Shown: positions 33,440 through 42,917 of the stretch, in pieces
How positions within the stretch are numbered: the first letter of the stretch is position 1
How the letters are laid out: each line of letters opens with the position of its first letter
Assembly: GCA_005223035.1 (NCBI GenBank)
Contig: NJBK01000003.1
Coordinates: forward strand, 1 to 64,000
Length of the DNA stretch: 64,000 nt
Source: Chloroflexi bacterium B3_Chlor
Lineage (GTDB): Bacteria; Chloroflexota; Anaerolineae; UBA7937; B3-Chlor
Direction of reading: 5' to 3'
The notes under the pieces: generated by a model
Database searches by the model: none
Told to the model about the DNA's origin: nothing
What the model saw: only the letters and a program-made list of their open reading frames with translations
Translations under genes and position numbers: made by a program

Positions 33440-34156
33440 GTGACCCAGCAAGGATTCGGCTCCATAGCTGTACTGACAGGTGCGGGGATATCCGCCGAAA
33501 GCGGCGTGCCAACATTCCGCGGAGAGAATGGACTTTGGCGACAGTACCGTGCTGAGGAGTTGGCCACACCTTGGGCTTTTCAGCGAGATCCCACCCTAGT
33601 CTGGGAATGGTACGATTGGCGGCGTGGACTGATAGCCAGTTGTGCACCGAATGCGGCCCACCAAACGCTGGTTGAGATGGATAGGCGATGTCAGAACTTC
33701 ATGCTCGTCACCCAGAATGTGGACGGACTACATCAACGTGCCGGCAGTGAGCGAGTATTGGAACTCCATGGAAACATATGGCAGGTACGTTGTACCGAGG
33801 AGAACACCGTCTTCGAGAATCATGACGTGCCCCTGCACCAGGTACCGCCTGGGTGCTCATGTGGTGCACTGCTACGACCCCACGTCGTCTGGTTCGGCGA
33901 GACGTTGGACCCCGAGACGCTGGGGGCGGCCTATCGTGCAGTTGAGGGATGCGACTTGATGCTGGTTGTCGGCACCTCTGCGGTGGTGCAACCGGCGGCT
34001 TCTTTGCCAGCGATGGCCAAGGACAGAGGAGCATACCTGATAGAGATCAACCTGGAGAAGACCCCTCTCTCCGCCTATGCAGACGAAGTGATCCTGGGCG
34101 CAGCGGCGGAGGAACTCCCCAAGCTGTGGCTTAGGCTTGAGGAGTCTCTTTGCTAG
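33440..34156 (+). CDS. cobB: Sirtuin NAD-dependent protein deacylase (class III-like)
   Basis: About 238 residues. The NAD motif GAGISAESGVPTFRG opens the domain; TQNVDGLHQRAGS, the catalytic His in ELHGN, and LRPHVVWFGE follow, then VVGTSAVVQPAA. The YDWRR segment holds the Tyr-x-x-Arg pair that in SIRT5/CobB recognises succinyl or malonyl lysine, so desuccinylation is likely besides deacetylation. Zinc cysteines are reduced to one upstream Cys and the CSC pair, as in E. coli CobB-like proteins. The start is unclear: the frame is open back into ndk, and GTG 33440 gives a normal N-terminus. Confidence 0.9.
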   Translation: MTQQGFGSIAVLTGAGISAESGVPTFRGENGLWRQYRAEELATPWAFQRDPTLVWEWYDWRRGLIASCAPNAAHQTLVEMDRRCQNFMLVTQNVDGLHQRAGSERVLELHGNIWQVRCTEENTVFENHDVPLHQVPPGCSCGALLRPHVVWFGETLDPETLGAAYRAVEGCDLMLVVGTSAVVQPAASLPAMAKDRGAYLIEINLEKTPLSAYADEVILGAAAEELPKLWLRLEESLC

Positions 34157-34173
34157 AGCCAGCGATGCCCAGC

Positions 34174-34551
34174 TCACTGTATCCTGACCACGAGCGGCGC
34201 ATCGCTCCACAACTCTTCCAGTTGATAGTACTCCCTCTGAACAGATAGGAATACGTGTGCGATGATGCTCCCGTAGTCTAGGACCATCCAACCCGAAGCT
34301 GGCGTGCCTTCGATCTGGAGGGGTTTGAGTCCAGAGTTTTTTGCTCTTTCCACTATGTCATCAACGATGGCCTTGATCTGCCGCTCGGTATCTCCACTAC
34401 ATATGATGAAGTAGTCAGCCAGCAGCGAGACCGGTCGGACATCAAGCAGAATGATGTCGAAGCCCTTCTTGTCGGTGATAGCGTTTACCAGCTCTCTCGC
34501 CAGCTCGCCAGGCTCCAGGTCCTTCTCCTTGTTGATTGTGCAGCACAGCAA
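34174..34551 (-). CDS. rsfS: Ribosome silencing factor RsfS
   Basis: About 115-125 residues. The RsfS/Iojap fold is recognised from DIILLDVRPVSLLADYFIIC, GDTERQIKAIVDDI, and GWMVLDYGSIIAHVFL. RsfS binds ribosomal protein L14 and blocks joining of the subunits when nutrients are low. The first codon could be TTG 34551 or, judged from homologues, a start near residue 12; ATG is absent. It lies 41 bp downstream of the protease gene and may be co-transcribed. Confidence 0.92.
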   Translation of the reverse strand: MLCCTINKEKDLEPGELARELVNAITDKKGFDIILLDVRPVSLLADYFIICSGDTERQIKAIVDDIVERAKNSGLKPLQIEGTPASGWMVLDYGSIIAHVFLSVQREYYQLEELWSDAPLVVRIQ

Positions 34552-34592
34552 ATGGACTTCAGTCTACACGGTTTCCCACGCGAGAGACCTGC

Positions 34593-35780
34593 CTAGGGAC
34601 GCGCTCCCAGGACAACCTTCACAGACTGCTCCCGCCCATCTCGAACGATACCCAAGGTGACCTCTTGACCTACCTCCGTCTGCATGACCAAGTACGACAG
34701 GAGATCCTCAAACTGAAGAATCTCCCGGTCATCAATCCTTATGATGATGTCTCCGCCCTTGCTCACCAGTCCGCCTCTGAACTGCACCTCCGCCGACCCC
34801 CCTCTGATTTCTGCCTTCTCAGCAGGGCTGTTGGCGGTAACCTCTGACACAAGCACCCCCCTTTCCACCGGCAACTCCAATCCGTCCACGAGGACCGGTG
34901 TGATGGTAAGGCCGCGGATGCCCAACTGCGGATGCTCGTAGTGACCTTCCGCGACGAGTTGAGGGATCACCCGTTTCACCAAGTTAATGGGCACTGCGAA
35001 CCCGACGCCGGTGCCGACTCCCGTCGTCGTCCTGATAGCCGTGTTGACACCGATGACCAACCCGTCGGCGTCCAGCAAAGGCCCGCCCGAATTGCCTGGA
35101 TTGATGGCTGCATCGGTTTGGATGACATCCGGGATGGCGAACAAGCTCTCAGCAGGAAGCGTACGCCCCAGGGCGCTGATGACACCCGTAGTCAAAGTCC
35201 CCTCCAGCCCAAATGGATTACCGATGGCGATGGCGCGCTGTCCCACGTGCAGGTTGTCGGAGTCTCCAAACTCGATTGGTCGCAGTAGCTCAGCAGGGAG
35301 GTCTATGTCTATCACTGCCAGATCGCTATGGGGATCGGTACCCAGTACCTCAGCCTCTAAGATCGTGCCATCATATAGAGTGACCTGGACGTCTTCTGCC
35401 GCCTCCACCACGTGATTGTTGGTGACAATGTGGCCCTCTTGGTCTATGATGAAGCCAGAGCCCTCACCCTCGCGGAAGAAGTCAGCATCTATTGACGGGG
35501 CCGCCGGCCTCAGGACCTGAATGTTCACCACCGCTGGGTTCACCCGCTCGTAGAGGTTGATCAGCAGCAATTCCTCAGCAGTCGCCTCATCCACTACGGA
35601 CTGAGGAAGCGACGTAGGAGTTGCCACTACTATGATCGGGGTCACTGTGGCGCTGGCCCCGTGCTCAGGGGTGGGACTAGGAACAGCAGGCAAAGGTAGG
35701 CATGCCAGCGGGATCGCGGCCACCAGCAGCCAAATCCCAATTGCAACCCCGGTGCGGTGTCCCTGGACACCGATTCGCAT
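34593..35780 (-). CDS. HtrA/DegP-type serine protease, likely lipid-anchored
   Basis: About 395 residues. A hydrophobic N-terminus ending in LLVAAIPLAC looks like a lipobox, so the mature protein is probably tethered outside the membrane. A Pro/Thr-rich linker follows. The S1C trypsin-like domain has the triad His (VTNNHVV), Asp (HSDLAVI) and Ser (NPGNSGGPL). A PDZ domain completes the protein (RGGLVSKGGDIIIRIDDREI). Such proteins clear misfolded envelope proteins. ATG 35780 is favoured by GGAG eight bases upstream; ATG 35804 is also possible. Confidence 0.93.
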   Translation of the reverse strand: MRIGVQGHRTGVAIGIWLLVAAIPLACLPLPAVPSPTPEHGASATVTPIIVVATPTSLPQSVVDEATAEELLLINLYERVNPAVVNIQVLRPAAPSIDADFFREGEGSGFIIDQEGHIVTNNHVVEAAEDVQVTLYDGTILEAEVLGTDPHSDLAVIDIDLPAELLRPIEFGDSDNLHVGQRAIAIGNPFGLEGTLTTGVISALGRTLPAESLFAIPDVIQTDAAINPGNSGGPLLDADGLVIGVNTAIRTTTGVGTGVGFAVPINLVKRVIPQLVAEGHYEHPQLGIRGLTITPVLVDGLELPVERGVLVSEVTANSPAEKAEIRGGSAEVQFRGGLVSKGGDIIIRIDDREILQFEDLLSYLVMQTEVGQEVTLGIVRDGREQSVKVVLGARP

Positions 35781-35846
35781 CCTTCTTCTCCAACCACTGA
35801 CCATTCTCTTTACTCTGCAGGCCCTAGATCACGATGTAACAAAATC

Positions 35847-35875
35847 ATTCTAACTGCCCTCCAATACAAAGTCAA
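35847..35875 (-). promoter_or_regulatory. Promoter of the HtrA gene
   Basis: Minus-strand TTGACT (plus 35870-35875), a 17-bp spacer, then TAGAAT (35847-35852). Five of six matches in each hexamer. Confidence 0.6.
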
Positions 35876-35945
35876 ACTTCCCCACGGATTCAGACAAGAG
35901 ATTTGAGGTTTGGGAGGCCCGCACACAGAGAGGAGATTTCGAACG

Positions 35946-36589
35946 GCGGGCTATCTGGAACTGCTCACGGATCCGGAAGAGTATCGGACATAGAAGGTGG
36001 GTCTGTGGAGGCGCTACTGGGAGGTTCACTTCAAAGATGAGAGCCTAAGGTGTGTCCAGATTTGGGGACAGAGCATAAGGGAGAAGTCCTTAGCTCTGTC
36101 CCGCCAGGATGCCCACGAGTACGTCAAGAAGTTGACCGGCAAGTCTGAGCTCCCTGATCAAATACCGCAGGGATACGCCGCGCACGATATACTCTTGGCG
36201 CCGTCCTACCTTGGGCCCCCTCACCTGATGTTCTACGGATATGGCGCCGTCACCCTGATCTACGACTTCCTCATCACTGACGAGCATCGGGGCCAGATGG
36301 GAAGGCTTGAAGAGCAGATCATCGCGACAGGCAAGGCACTAGGCGATAGGACACGGCTGTAACTCCTGAAGTGTATCGTGCGAGAACCACAGCTGTATGG
36401 GCGGAAGCCGGCCGAACTCTGTCACATCTGTCAGCCATCGGTCTCCCGCCATCTGCGAATCCTCAAAGAAGCGGGGCTAATAGAGGAACCGCCCATGGAC
36501 AACAACATCCCTATGAGGTGCGCCGTGACCGGATAGAGGATCTTTCGCCAGAGCTGATAGCCTATCTGTACGAAGGAGATAGTAGGTGA
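35946..36589 (+). pseudogene. Decayed ArsR-family transcriptional regulator
   Basis: Reading through the stops gives a coherent protein: GLWRRYWEVHFKDE, then FYGYGAVTLIYDFLI, ALGDRTRL, LLKCIVREPQL, CQPSVSRHLRILKEAGLIEE, and finally RRDRIEDLSPELIAYLYEG. ALGDRTRL-LLK and the SVSRHLRILKEAGLI recognition helix are the ArsR winged-helix signature. Lesions: an in-frame TAG at 35991-35993, a TAA at 36360-36362 right inside the winged helix, and a shift of frame near 36510. The DNA-binding helix is otherwise intact, so decay is recent. It seems to have controlled the transporter whose stub follows. Confidence 0.75.
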
Positions 36590-36651
36590 TAGCCAAGTTC
36601 AAGAAGGCCTTGTCGGGCTACCCCAGGCAGTGCTGGATTCTGTTCCTAGAC
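36586..36651 (+). pseudogene. Possible N-terminal stub of an MFS transporter
   Basis: A GTG at 36586 overlaps the stop of the decayed ArsR frame and has AAGGAG upstream. The first 20 codons (AKFKKALSGYPRQCWILF) resemble the start of MFS exporters that often follow ArsR-type genes. Similarity ends after that, with no membrane helices behind it. The call rests on a short segment and on context. Confidence 0.35.
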
Positions 36652-36746
36652 GAAGAGGTGGAAGGATGCCCCCTCGGCATGCGCCAACGCTTCTCAAGCT
36701 TAACAAGGTGGATACCTCCGCTGCGGGAATCCCCCAGGTTCTGCGA

Positions 36747-37271
36747 CTAGTCGCTCCTGGGCCAGACCCGCAGCGGTGCCACGTAGAGAGAGGAAAGGAG
36801 CGCTCCATAGCCGCGCCTGGAGGCCACCTCCTGCTCATCGGCCACCTTCACGTCCAGAACGTAGCACGAGCCGTTGGCCTTCGAGCAGACAAGACCGTCC
36901 CGGGCCTCACTGAAGCCGTCCTCCAAGGAAGCAATAATGGAGGACAAGGCGGCGCTCCTGCGATCCGCGGAGACAATGAGGTTGATGCCTCCCATCCCTT
37001 CTTGTTCTGCGCCGCCAAGGCCGCCCACACCAGTGCACTGTTCGGGCTCATAGGTGTACACAGCCCGCACTGAGGTGTCTATGCCACCCAGGTATGCGCC
37101 AACCTCCACCGACAGCCCATACCGAAGGTAGCTGCAGGCACAGCAATCTCCCGTACGGATCGCCGCTAGCGCCTCTTCTCGATTGGGAAAATGTGTCTTC
37201 CGAATGCAGAAGACCAGGGCATTCTCTATCATATTCTCAATCGACGTGGCATCAATAGTGACCGTACCCAT
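36747..37271 (-). CDS. Conserved-looking hypothetical at the end of the redox operon
   Basis: 174 residues, start ATG 37271 with GGAGG five bases upstream. No membrane segment. It has several cysteines (CCACSY near residue 43-48, then later single Cys) and a Gly-rich stretch GVGGLGGAEQEGMGG. I do not recognise the family. It follows the glutamate-synthase-like gene by 87 bp on the same strand, so it may belong to the same message. It is not a glutamine amidotransferase domain: no N-terminal Cys nucleophile or related motif is seen. Confidence 0.65.
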   Translation of the reverse strand: MGTVTIDATSIENMIENALVFCIRKTHFPNREEALAAIRTGDCCACSYLRYGLSVEVGAYLGGIDTSVRAVYTYEPEQCTGVGGLGGAEQEGMGGINLIVSADRRSAALSSIIASLEDGFSEARDGLVCSKANGSCYVLDVKVADEQEVASRRGYGALLSSLYVAPLRVWPRSD

Positions 37272-37358
37272 CTTGCCTCCTTCCTGGCGATCACCAATCA
37301 GACCTGACGAAGTCCAGAGAGCACATGCCTGCCAGCAGTCGCAAGGAGACCAGTTGCC

Positions 37359-38894
37359 CTAGCCGTTCTCCCACCACGGCAGAGGCCGCTCGTATCCCAC
37401 CAGCTTTAATCCAGTTATGGCAGCGGTATCTACATCTAAGGCACGCAGGTCTTCCTCGCTCAACTCCCTTATGTCGCCGTGTCCCGACAGCATGGCGAGG
37501 ATCTTGACCTCCTCCGCCGTAGCCTTGATGAAGTTGGCCAAACGTTGACCAATCTCCTCGGGATCGAGACGCTCTCTCATCTTCGGGTTCTGGGATGTGA
37601 TGCCGTAGGGGCAGTTGCCCTGGTGGCACGCCATACAGCCTCGACATCCCATCGCTATCTCAGCCGCTGTCCCAAAGCCCACGCCATCGGCGCCCATGGC
37701 CATGGCCTTGAAGGCGTCCAGCCCGCCCCTTATGCCTCCCAGCGCGAACAGCTTCACCTTGCGGTGCAGCCCCAGATCCTTGAGGGCCCTCACGGCCGGT
37801 CCTATGCAGGCAATCGTAGGTATGCCCACCCCCTGGGTCACTACCTCCGGTGAGCAGCCGGTTCCGCCGACGAGCCCGTCAATAGAGATGGCGTCCACGC
37901 CAGCCTCTGCTGCCATCTTCACGTCGTCGTAGGGCCTGCTGGGCCCCAGCTTCATCAGTATGGGTTTCTCATAGTTGGTGACGTCCCTCAGGAAGTCCAC
38001 CTGCTTCTTCAGGTCTTCAGGGGCCAGGACATCATAGTACCTGCACGGGGAAAGGGCATCGCTGCCCACGGGTATGCCACGGATTCTTGCCACGTCCTCC
38101 GTCACCTTTTCCCCTAGGAGGTGACCTCCCATCCCCGGCTTGGCTCCCTGTCCTATCTTGATCTCCACCGCATCGCCCGCGTTCACATAGTCGGCTGAGA
38201 CACCCCACCGCCCCGTGGACCACTGGATCGCCAGATAACCCCCCGGAGGCCACGTCTTCCTGGATCTGTTTGGTCTTTCAAACCCGTTGGCGTAATACGG
38301 CTCCTCTTCGACTACGCCGCCCTCTCCGGTGTTGGTCATGATGCCCGTCGTGGCTGCTGCGATGGCTAGCGCGAGCTTGGCCTCCCTGGAAAGAGCACCA
38401 TATGACATGGCGGGAAAGATGAAAGGGTACTGCAACCTGATGGGCCTTTCGCAGGTCTCTTCCCCTATGACCACTTCCATGTGGCATTCCTCGCGGTATT
38501 TGTCTTTCGGCGCAGGGGAAGCCAGCTGCGACGGCACCACCACGATCTTGTCGAAATGGGGAGTCAGGCCCATTGTCCCGAAGCCCCGGAGCATATAGGT
38601 GCCAGTCAGAGCCTTGTGGTGGATCTCCTCGATAGTTCCGAAAGTCCACGGGTACCTGGAAACCAGTTCCGACTCCGCAGGGTTGATGCGGATAGCATTC
38701 TCAGGGCAGAACTCCGCACACAGCCGGCAGCCAACGCACGTGTTGTAGTTCTGTACCGCGACTTCATTGTCACCATTGAGGCTGAAGACTCCGTATGGAC
38801 AAATCTCCGCGCATGTCGCGCACTTCCCAGGCATACGATAGTTGATGCACTGATCCTTGTCTAGGGTAACACAGAAAGCACCGATTGTTGCCAT
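37359..38894 (-). CDS. FMN glutamate synthase-like protein with ferredoxin domain
   Basis: 511 residues. The N-terminus holds two [4Fe-4S] motifs (CATCAEICPYGVF; CVGCRLCAEFCP, residues about 25-70). The rest is the FMN-binding synthase barrel of GltB: YPFIFPAMSYGALS, NTGEGGVVEEE, VEIKIGQGAKPGMGG, then ISIDGLVGGTG. Near residue 425, CHQGNCPYGITSQ corresponds to the [3Fe-4S] loop of glutamate synthase. There is no glutaminase domain, as in archaeal-type GltS, so ammonia or a partner must supply nitrogen if the product is glutamate. The GXGXG domain, normally fused behind it, is the next gene upstream (12 bp). It is probably the catalytic core of the operon's redox complex. Confidence 0.9.
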   Translation of the reverse strand: MATIGAFCVTLDKDQCINYRMPGKCATCAEICPYGVFSLNGDNEVAVQNYNTCVGCRLCAEFCPENAIRINPAESELVSRYPWTFGTIEEIHHKALTGTYMLRGFGTMGLTPHFDKIVVVPSQLASPAPKDKYREECHMEVVIGEETCERPIRLQYPFIFPAMSYGALSREAKLALAIAAATTGIMTNTGEGGVVEEEPYYANGFERPNRSRKTWPPGGYLAIQWSTGRWGVSADYVNAGDAVEIKIGQGAKPGMGGHLLGEKVTEDVARIRGIPVGSDALSPCRYYDVLAPEDLKKQVDFLRDVTNYEKPILMKLGPSRPYDDVKMAAEAGVDAISIDGLVGGTGCSPEVVTQGVGIPTIACIGPAVRALKDLGLHRKVKLFALGGIRGGLDAFKAMAMGADGVGFGTAAEIAMGCRGCMACHQGNCPYGITSQNPKMRERLDPEEIGQRLANFIKATAEEVKILAMLSGHGDIRELSEEDLRALDVDTAAITGLKLVGYERPLPWWENG

Positions 38895-38905
38895 CGTACT
38901 ACCTC

Positions 38906-39571
38906 CTAGTGAGAATAGAACGGTTTGTCCGATAAAGGCGTGACCTTGCGGAAACTCCTGGCATCAGCAGCGATGCCATACTCCTTCAAGAGCGCTTCCA
39001 GCTTCTGGGCATCCTCAGCGTTCACATCCCCCGCTGCGCAGTTATGGCCCAAGCTGGCCCAATCGCCTCTGATGTAGATGTTGCCCCTGATAAGGTAGTT
39101 GCCAAGGTTCTCTCCTCCATTGCCCACGATAATCACATCGCCAGCCATCATGTAGGTAGCAGCGTCATTGCCCACATCTCCCCCGATGATGATGGTGGCG
39201 CCCTTGTTCATCGTCGCCGTGAAATCGCCGGCAGTACCCCTGATCACCACAGTGCCACCATAGCAGTACTGAGCAGCGCCGTAGTCGGCATCGCCTTCAA
39301 CCAAGACCTTCCCCCCAGTCATGTTGTCGGCCACGTACTTGCCAGCGTTGCCGGTCACCTTGACTACAGCTCCGTCATTGAGGACGGCCAAGTAGTCGCC
39401 ACTGTCACCGTCTATGGTTATCTCGCCGGCCTTTAGCCCTCCGCACAGGCCATGTAGGTGAGCCGCATTCTTGACGACGACCGAGTCCGTCGCCAGCATG
39501 GCCTTTACCTGGGTACTCGCTCCTCTCAGGTCCCGACTCTTAGCATCCAGAACATTGGGCGCATGAGCCAT
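38906..39571 (-). CDS. GXGXG-repeat protein (glutamate synthase domain 3)
   Basis: 221 residues forming a right-handed beta-helix. Repeats of the form GxxGxxG run through most of the length (GDSGDYLAVLNDGAVVKVTG, GDADYGAAQYCYGG, GDVGNDAATYMMAGDVIIVG). This matches the C-terminal domain of the GltB alpha subunit and formylmethanofuran dehydrogenase subunit C. It is structural and supports the FMN synthase domain of the next gene. The start lies within the end of the FrhB-like gene (32-bp overlap). Confidence 0.9.
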   Translation of the reverse strand: MAHAPNVLDAKSRDLRGASTQVKAMLATDSVVVKNAAHLHGLCGGLKAGEITIDGDSGDYLAVLNDGAVVKVTGNAGKYVADNMTGGKVLVEGDADYGAAQYCYGGTVVIRGTAGDFTATMNKGATIIIGGDVGNDAATYMMAGDVIIVGNGGENLGNYLIRGNIYIRGDWASLGHNCAAGDVNAEDAQKLEALLKEYGIAADARSFRKVTPLSDKPFYSH

Positions 39572-40724
39572 GGCGTTCTCCCTCCTGCATGATTTCAGGT
39601 ATGCTCTCTACTTCGTACAGCCGCACGAACTCCTGCCTGACCTCGGCTCGCCTTTGAGGCTCTCGCAAGGCATCCAACATCATCAGCATCAGGTCGTCAA
39701 AGGCCTGTGCTCTGTCTCTACGCTCCTTCGCCTCCTTCGCCGTCTTCAACGCCTTCTCGTCCACTTCCTCCACAACTTCCAACAGGCCCAGGTCGACCGC
39801 GTTCTGCAGACACTCATCACCTACTTCACTCCTGGTCACCACGGTGCAATATCCATCTTTGGCGCCCACCTTACCCACGGCCATGTCTGCCGACTCTCCC
39901 ACGAAATCATCGCACGTCGCGCATCCTGGCCGGGTATAGCCTTCTATCTTTGCAAGTGGAACCGTCTTCGTTGAATCGTCCCACAAGACCACCCTCAGTT
40001 CCTTTTCGCGCGGTGACGCATAGATCCGCTTTACATCGCGGCCCGATATCCCCATCGCCTCCTGCAAGAAGTCTCGTACTGGCCCAGGGTAGTACGTGCC
40101 GGTGCAGAAAATCGCGATACTCAGCCTTATTGCTTTCTTGTATGGGTTGAGTCGCTGATTCTCTGAAGCCCTGAGTGTCCTGATACCCTCGCTGAGACAT
40201 GGAGTTCCCACCACCGCGATCTCGCGAAGCTTCCTCTCGTAGACCGCGTCGTTGAGCAGGTCCAAACTCGGCACCCACAAGCCCTGCACCCCCAAGTTGT
40301 CCGCAAGCTCGTGCACAGTGGTCATGACCTTGGCCTGGGGTCGCAGCCCCCAATCATCCATCTCGTTCCCGATCACCCCGTCTATGAGGCCGGCAGACAG
40401 GTTAGCGATCAGCAGAGCCTTGATCACTTCCACGGGCTCGCTGCTCGCAATGGGACCCTTCGTCCTCGCCGAGACCACCTGCCTGGGTGGCAGTCCTGGC
40501 CACCGGTGGAGTCGGGGACAGGTTTCCTCGCAGAACACCTGGCAGAACGTGCAGGCATCAAGCGGGATTTGCGTGAGACCGATCCTTTTCTGCCTCACCT
40601 CCCTTGTGGGGTGCTTTGCCTCCTCATCCCAATACAGCATGCCCTTGGAGCAGGTGGCTACGCACAGGCCACAGCCAGCACACCTGTCCAGTGCCCAAAC
40701 CTCTCTTTCCATCCGCTTCGACAT
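39540..40724 (-). CDS. FrhB/FdhB-family flavin iron-sulfur oxidoreductase
   Basis: 394 residues. N-terminal [4Fe-4S] motif CAGCGLCVATCSKG (residues 15-30) and a second Cys set (CTFCQVFCEETCP). The F420 hydrogenase/dehydrogenase beta core follows: VVGTPCLSEGIRTLR, AIFCTGTYYPG, RPGCATCDDFVGESADMAVG. FrhB-type proteins carry FAD and pass electrons between a two-electron donor and Fe-S clusters; F420 use is only one option. The C-terminus ends CAQCSGC directly before TAA, a possible extra cluster ligand set. Its position between HdrA and the glutamate-synthase parts suggests it links the two. Confidence 0.88.
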   Translation of the reverse strand: MSKRMEREVWALDRCAGCGLCVATCSKGMLYWDEEAKHPTREVRQKRIGLTQIPLDACTFCQVFCEETCPRLHRWPGLPPRQVVSARTKGPIASSEPVEVIKALLIANLSAGLIDGVIGNEMDDWGLRPQAKVMTTVHELADNLGVQGLWVPSLDLLNDAVYERKLREIAVVGTPCLSEGIRTLRASENQRLNPYKKAIRLSIAIFCTGTYYPGPVRDFLQEAMGISGRDVKRIYASPREKELRVVLWDDSTKTVPLAKIEGYTRPGCATCDDFVGESADMAVGKVGAKDGYCTVVTRSEVGDECLQNAVDLGLLEVVEEVDEKALKTAKEAKERRDRAQAFDDLMLMMLDALREPQRRAEVRQEFVRLYEVESIPEIMQEGERHGSCAQCSGC

Positions 40725-40814
40725 TACCCGTCCTCCTTACTCGCGGCTCGTCCGTGAAGGTGCATGCAAGAAGACCTATCCTGAGAGGAGCTATCTGCGA
40801 GCCCCCGCTCAGTA

Positions 40815-42881
40815 TCAGCGAATGCCCGTGGAACCCAGGTATTCGATCTCGTCAGTGAACTCCTTCACCACCTCGACGAACCCATCGGCATCATCGGGCT
40901 TGAACCACGCCAGATGCAGTCTTCTGGGATCAAAGCCCGCCTCCTTCAGCATTCTGCGTAGATTCTTGACCCGTGCCTCTGCCCACTCATTGCCCTCCAC
41001 GTAGTGGCACACGCCGGGATCACATGCGCCCAAGAGGACGCCATCAGCACCCTGCAGGAAGGCCCAAAGAATAAGATGTGGATCGAACCGGGCCGAGCAA
41101 CCCAGCCTTATGATGCGCATGTTTACTGGATACTGACGCCCCTCGGCTCCAGCCAGGTCGGCCGCCGCATATCCGCTCCATTCACACATCAGACCCAGTA
41201 TGCGTGGCTGTCCGTCAGACCGGTCGGCCAACGCGGCGTTGATCTGAGCGACCAGTTCCTTGTCTGTGTAGGGTTCCATGACAATGGCCTTGGCCGGGCA
41301 GACAACTGTGCAGTTGCCGCAGCCTTTGCACAGCGATGCATCTATGCTCGACACGCTCAGCGCTCCCTCCCTCGGCATCATGGCGATGGCGTGGAACGGG
41401 CACGACTCAACGCAAGTACCGCATCCCACGCAGAGGCTCTCGATCACCCGCGCCGCTAGCCCTTCGCTGACAATCCGTCCCGCAGATAGATAGCGCGAGA
41501 CCCTGGCAGCCGCCCGATAGCCCTGGAAGATGCTCTCGTTCACATCCGCCGGATAATGAGCACAGCCGCATACATAGATGCCATCGGGGACATAGGTGCC
41601 TGGCCGCAACCGCACATTCGGTTCCAAGAAGAAGCCGTAGTTGTCAAGAGGTAGTCTGAGCATTCTCGACACCGAGGAGGCATCGTCTTGGGGAACGAAA
41701 GGCATGGCGAGCGCAACCAGATCGTATGGGATGGTCACTCTCTCCGCTCGCAGTTGATCGAAGACCTCCACGGTGTCGTCAGTAACCTGCGGAGGCTCCC
41801 GCCCAGCATGCCTGAGGAACCGAACGCCCAGTTCCCTGGCTTCCTTGATCTTCTGGCTACTGAGGTCAGAGCTGAGATCCCTGAAGAGTAGAGATACCTC
41901 TGCCCCAGGATCTCCTTTCTTCAGCAAGATGGAGTTCCTCAATGCCGCCGCGGCGGAAGCAGATGAGTAGTAGGCCTCCTCCACCCCATCCAGGACTATC
42001 ACCACCTGACGCGCATCCACACGCTCTTCCTGCAACGCCTGCTCCAGTTCTAGCTGCGTGATCACTCGAACGCCATCATACCCAAACATACCACCGGGCT
42101 TTGCCTCTTGGGCTCCGATGGCTACTACAATGGCTCCCACGCCGAACTGGGAAGTTTGGCCATCGCGCTCCACCGTGATCTGATAGTCACCGACGGAGCC
42201 ACCGACCTCCGTCACCCTGGCAGAGGTGAGTATCTCAACGCCCTCGTGCTCCTTCACTGCGCGTATTCTCTTCGCGATGAACTCCCTCGCACCTTCATCG
42301 GTTGCGTAGAGCGCATCCAGTCTTGCTACCTGCCCGCCCATCTGCTTCTCTTTCTCCACCAGCTTGACAGGGAAGCCGCCTTTGGCCACAGCCAAAGCAG
42401 CGGTCAGACCCGCTATTCCTCCTCCGATCACCAGGACAGCAGGCGTCACCTCAACTTGCACCGTTTCCCTCGGTTCCAGCAGCGCGGCCTTCGCCACTCC
42501 CATTCTTATCAAGTCCACAGCTTTCCTGGTCGCCCGCACGCCGTCATCAGAGTGCACCAAGGCGCATTGCTCCCTGATATTCGCCAGCTCAAACTGGGAA
42601 CCGTTTAAACCAGCCTCCTCCAACGCCGCCTTGAAGAGCCGCTCATGCGTTCGAGGCGTGCATCCGGCCACCACAATGCGGTTCAGCCCGTACTCCGCTA
42701 TCGCCTCTTTGATGTCACGTAGCCCTGCCTTGGAGCAGCCGTACAACTCTCGCTGCGCCAGTGCCACGCCCGCTATAGCCGTGGCGCCCTTCTCGAGCTC
42801 CTCGATATCAATGACTTCTGATATCTTGCTTCCACAATCGCAGATGAAAACCCCAGTCTTGACTTCGCTCGTACAAACCAC
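40815..42881 (-). CDS. hdrA: HdrA-MvhD fusion, putative electron-bifurcating subunit
   Basis: 688 residues. The N-terminal HdrA part starts with a conserved Cys region (VFICDCG, then VVAGCTPRTHE). The FAD domain follows (VLVIGGGIAGLTAAL near residue 150), then two [4Fe-4S] motifs (CVGCGTCVESCP; CKGCGNCTVVCP, residues about 480-530). The last 140 residues are MvhD-like: GLMCEWSGYAAAD, RIIRLGCSARFDP, GADGVLLGACDPGVCHYVEGN. HdrA is the flavin bifurcation site in heterodisulfide reductases, and MvhD is its normal electron entry. No hdrB or hdrC is present, so the usual disulfide-reducing arm is missing and another acceptor must exist, probably the FrhB/GltS proteins. Confidence 0.93.
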   Translation of the reverse strand: MVCTSEVKTGVFICDCGSKISEVIDIEELEKGATAIAGVALAQRELYGCSKAGLRDIKEAIAEYGLNRIVVAGCTPRTHERLFKAALEEAGLNGSQFELANIREQCALVHSDDGVRATRKAVDLIRMGVAKAALLEPRETVQVEVTPAVLVIGGGIAGLTAALAVAKGGFPVKLVEKEKQMGGQVARLDALYATDEGAREFIAKRIRAVKEHEGVEILTSARVTEVGGSVGDYQITVERDGQTSQFGVGAIVVAIGAQEAKPGGMFGYDGVRVITQLELEQALQEERVDARQVVIVLDGVEEAYYSSASAAAALRNSILLKKGDPGAEVSLLFRDLSSDLSSQKIKEARELGVRFLRHAGREPPQVTDDTVEVFDQLRAERVTIPYDLVALAMPFVPQDDASSVSRMLRLPLDNYGFFLEPNVRLRPGTYVPDGIYVCGCAHYPADVNESIFQGYRAAARVSRYLSAGRIVSEGLAARVIESLCVGCGTCVESCPFHAIAMMPREGALSVSSIDASLCKGCGNCTVVCPAKAIVMEPYTDKELVAQINAALADRSDGQPRILGLMCEWSGYAAADLAGAEGRQYPVNMRIIRLGCSARFDPHLILWAFLQGADGVLLGACDPGVCHYVEGNEWAEARVKNLRRMLKEAGFDPRRLHLAWFKPDDADGFVEVVKEFTDEIEYLGSTGIR

Positions 42882-42917
42882 TTCGAATGCTCCTCCAAGG
42901 AGAAATCAGTTCGCTCG

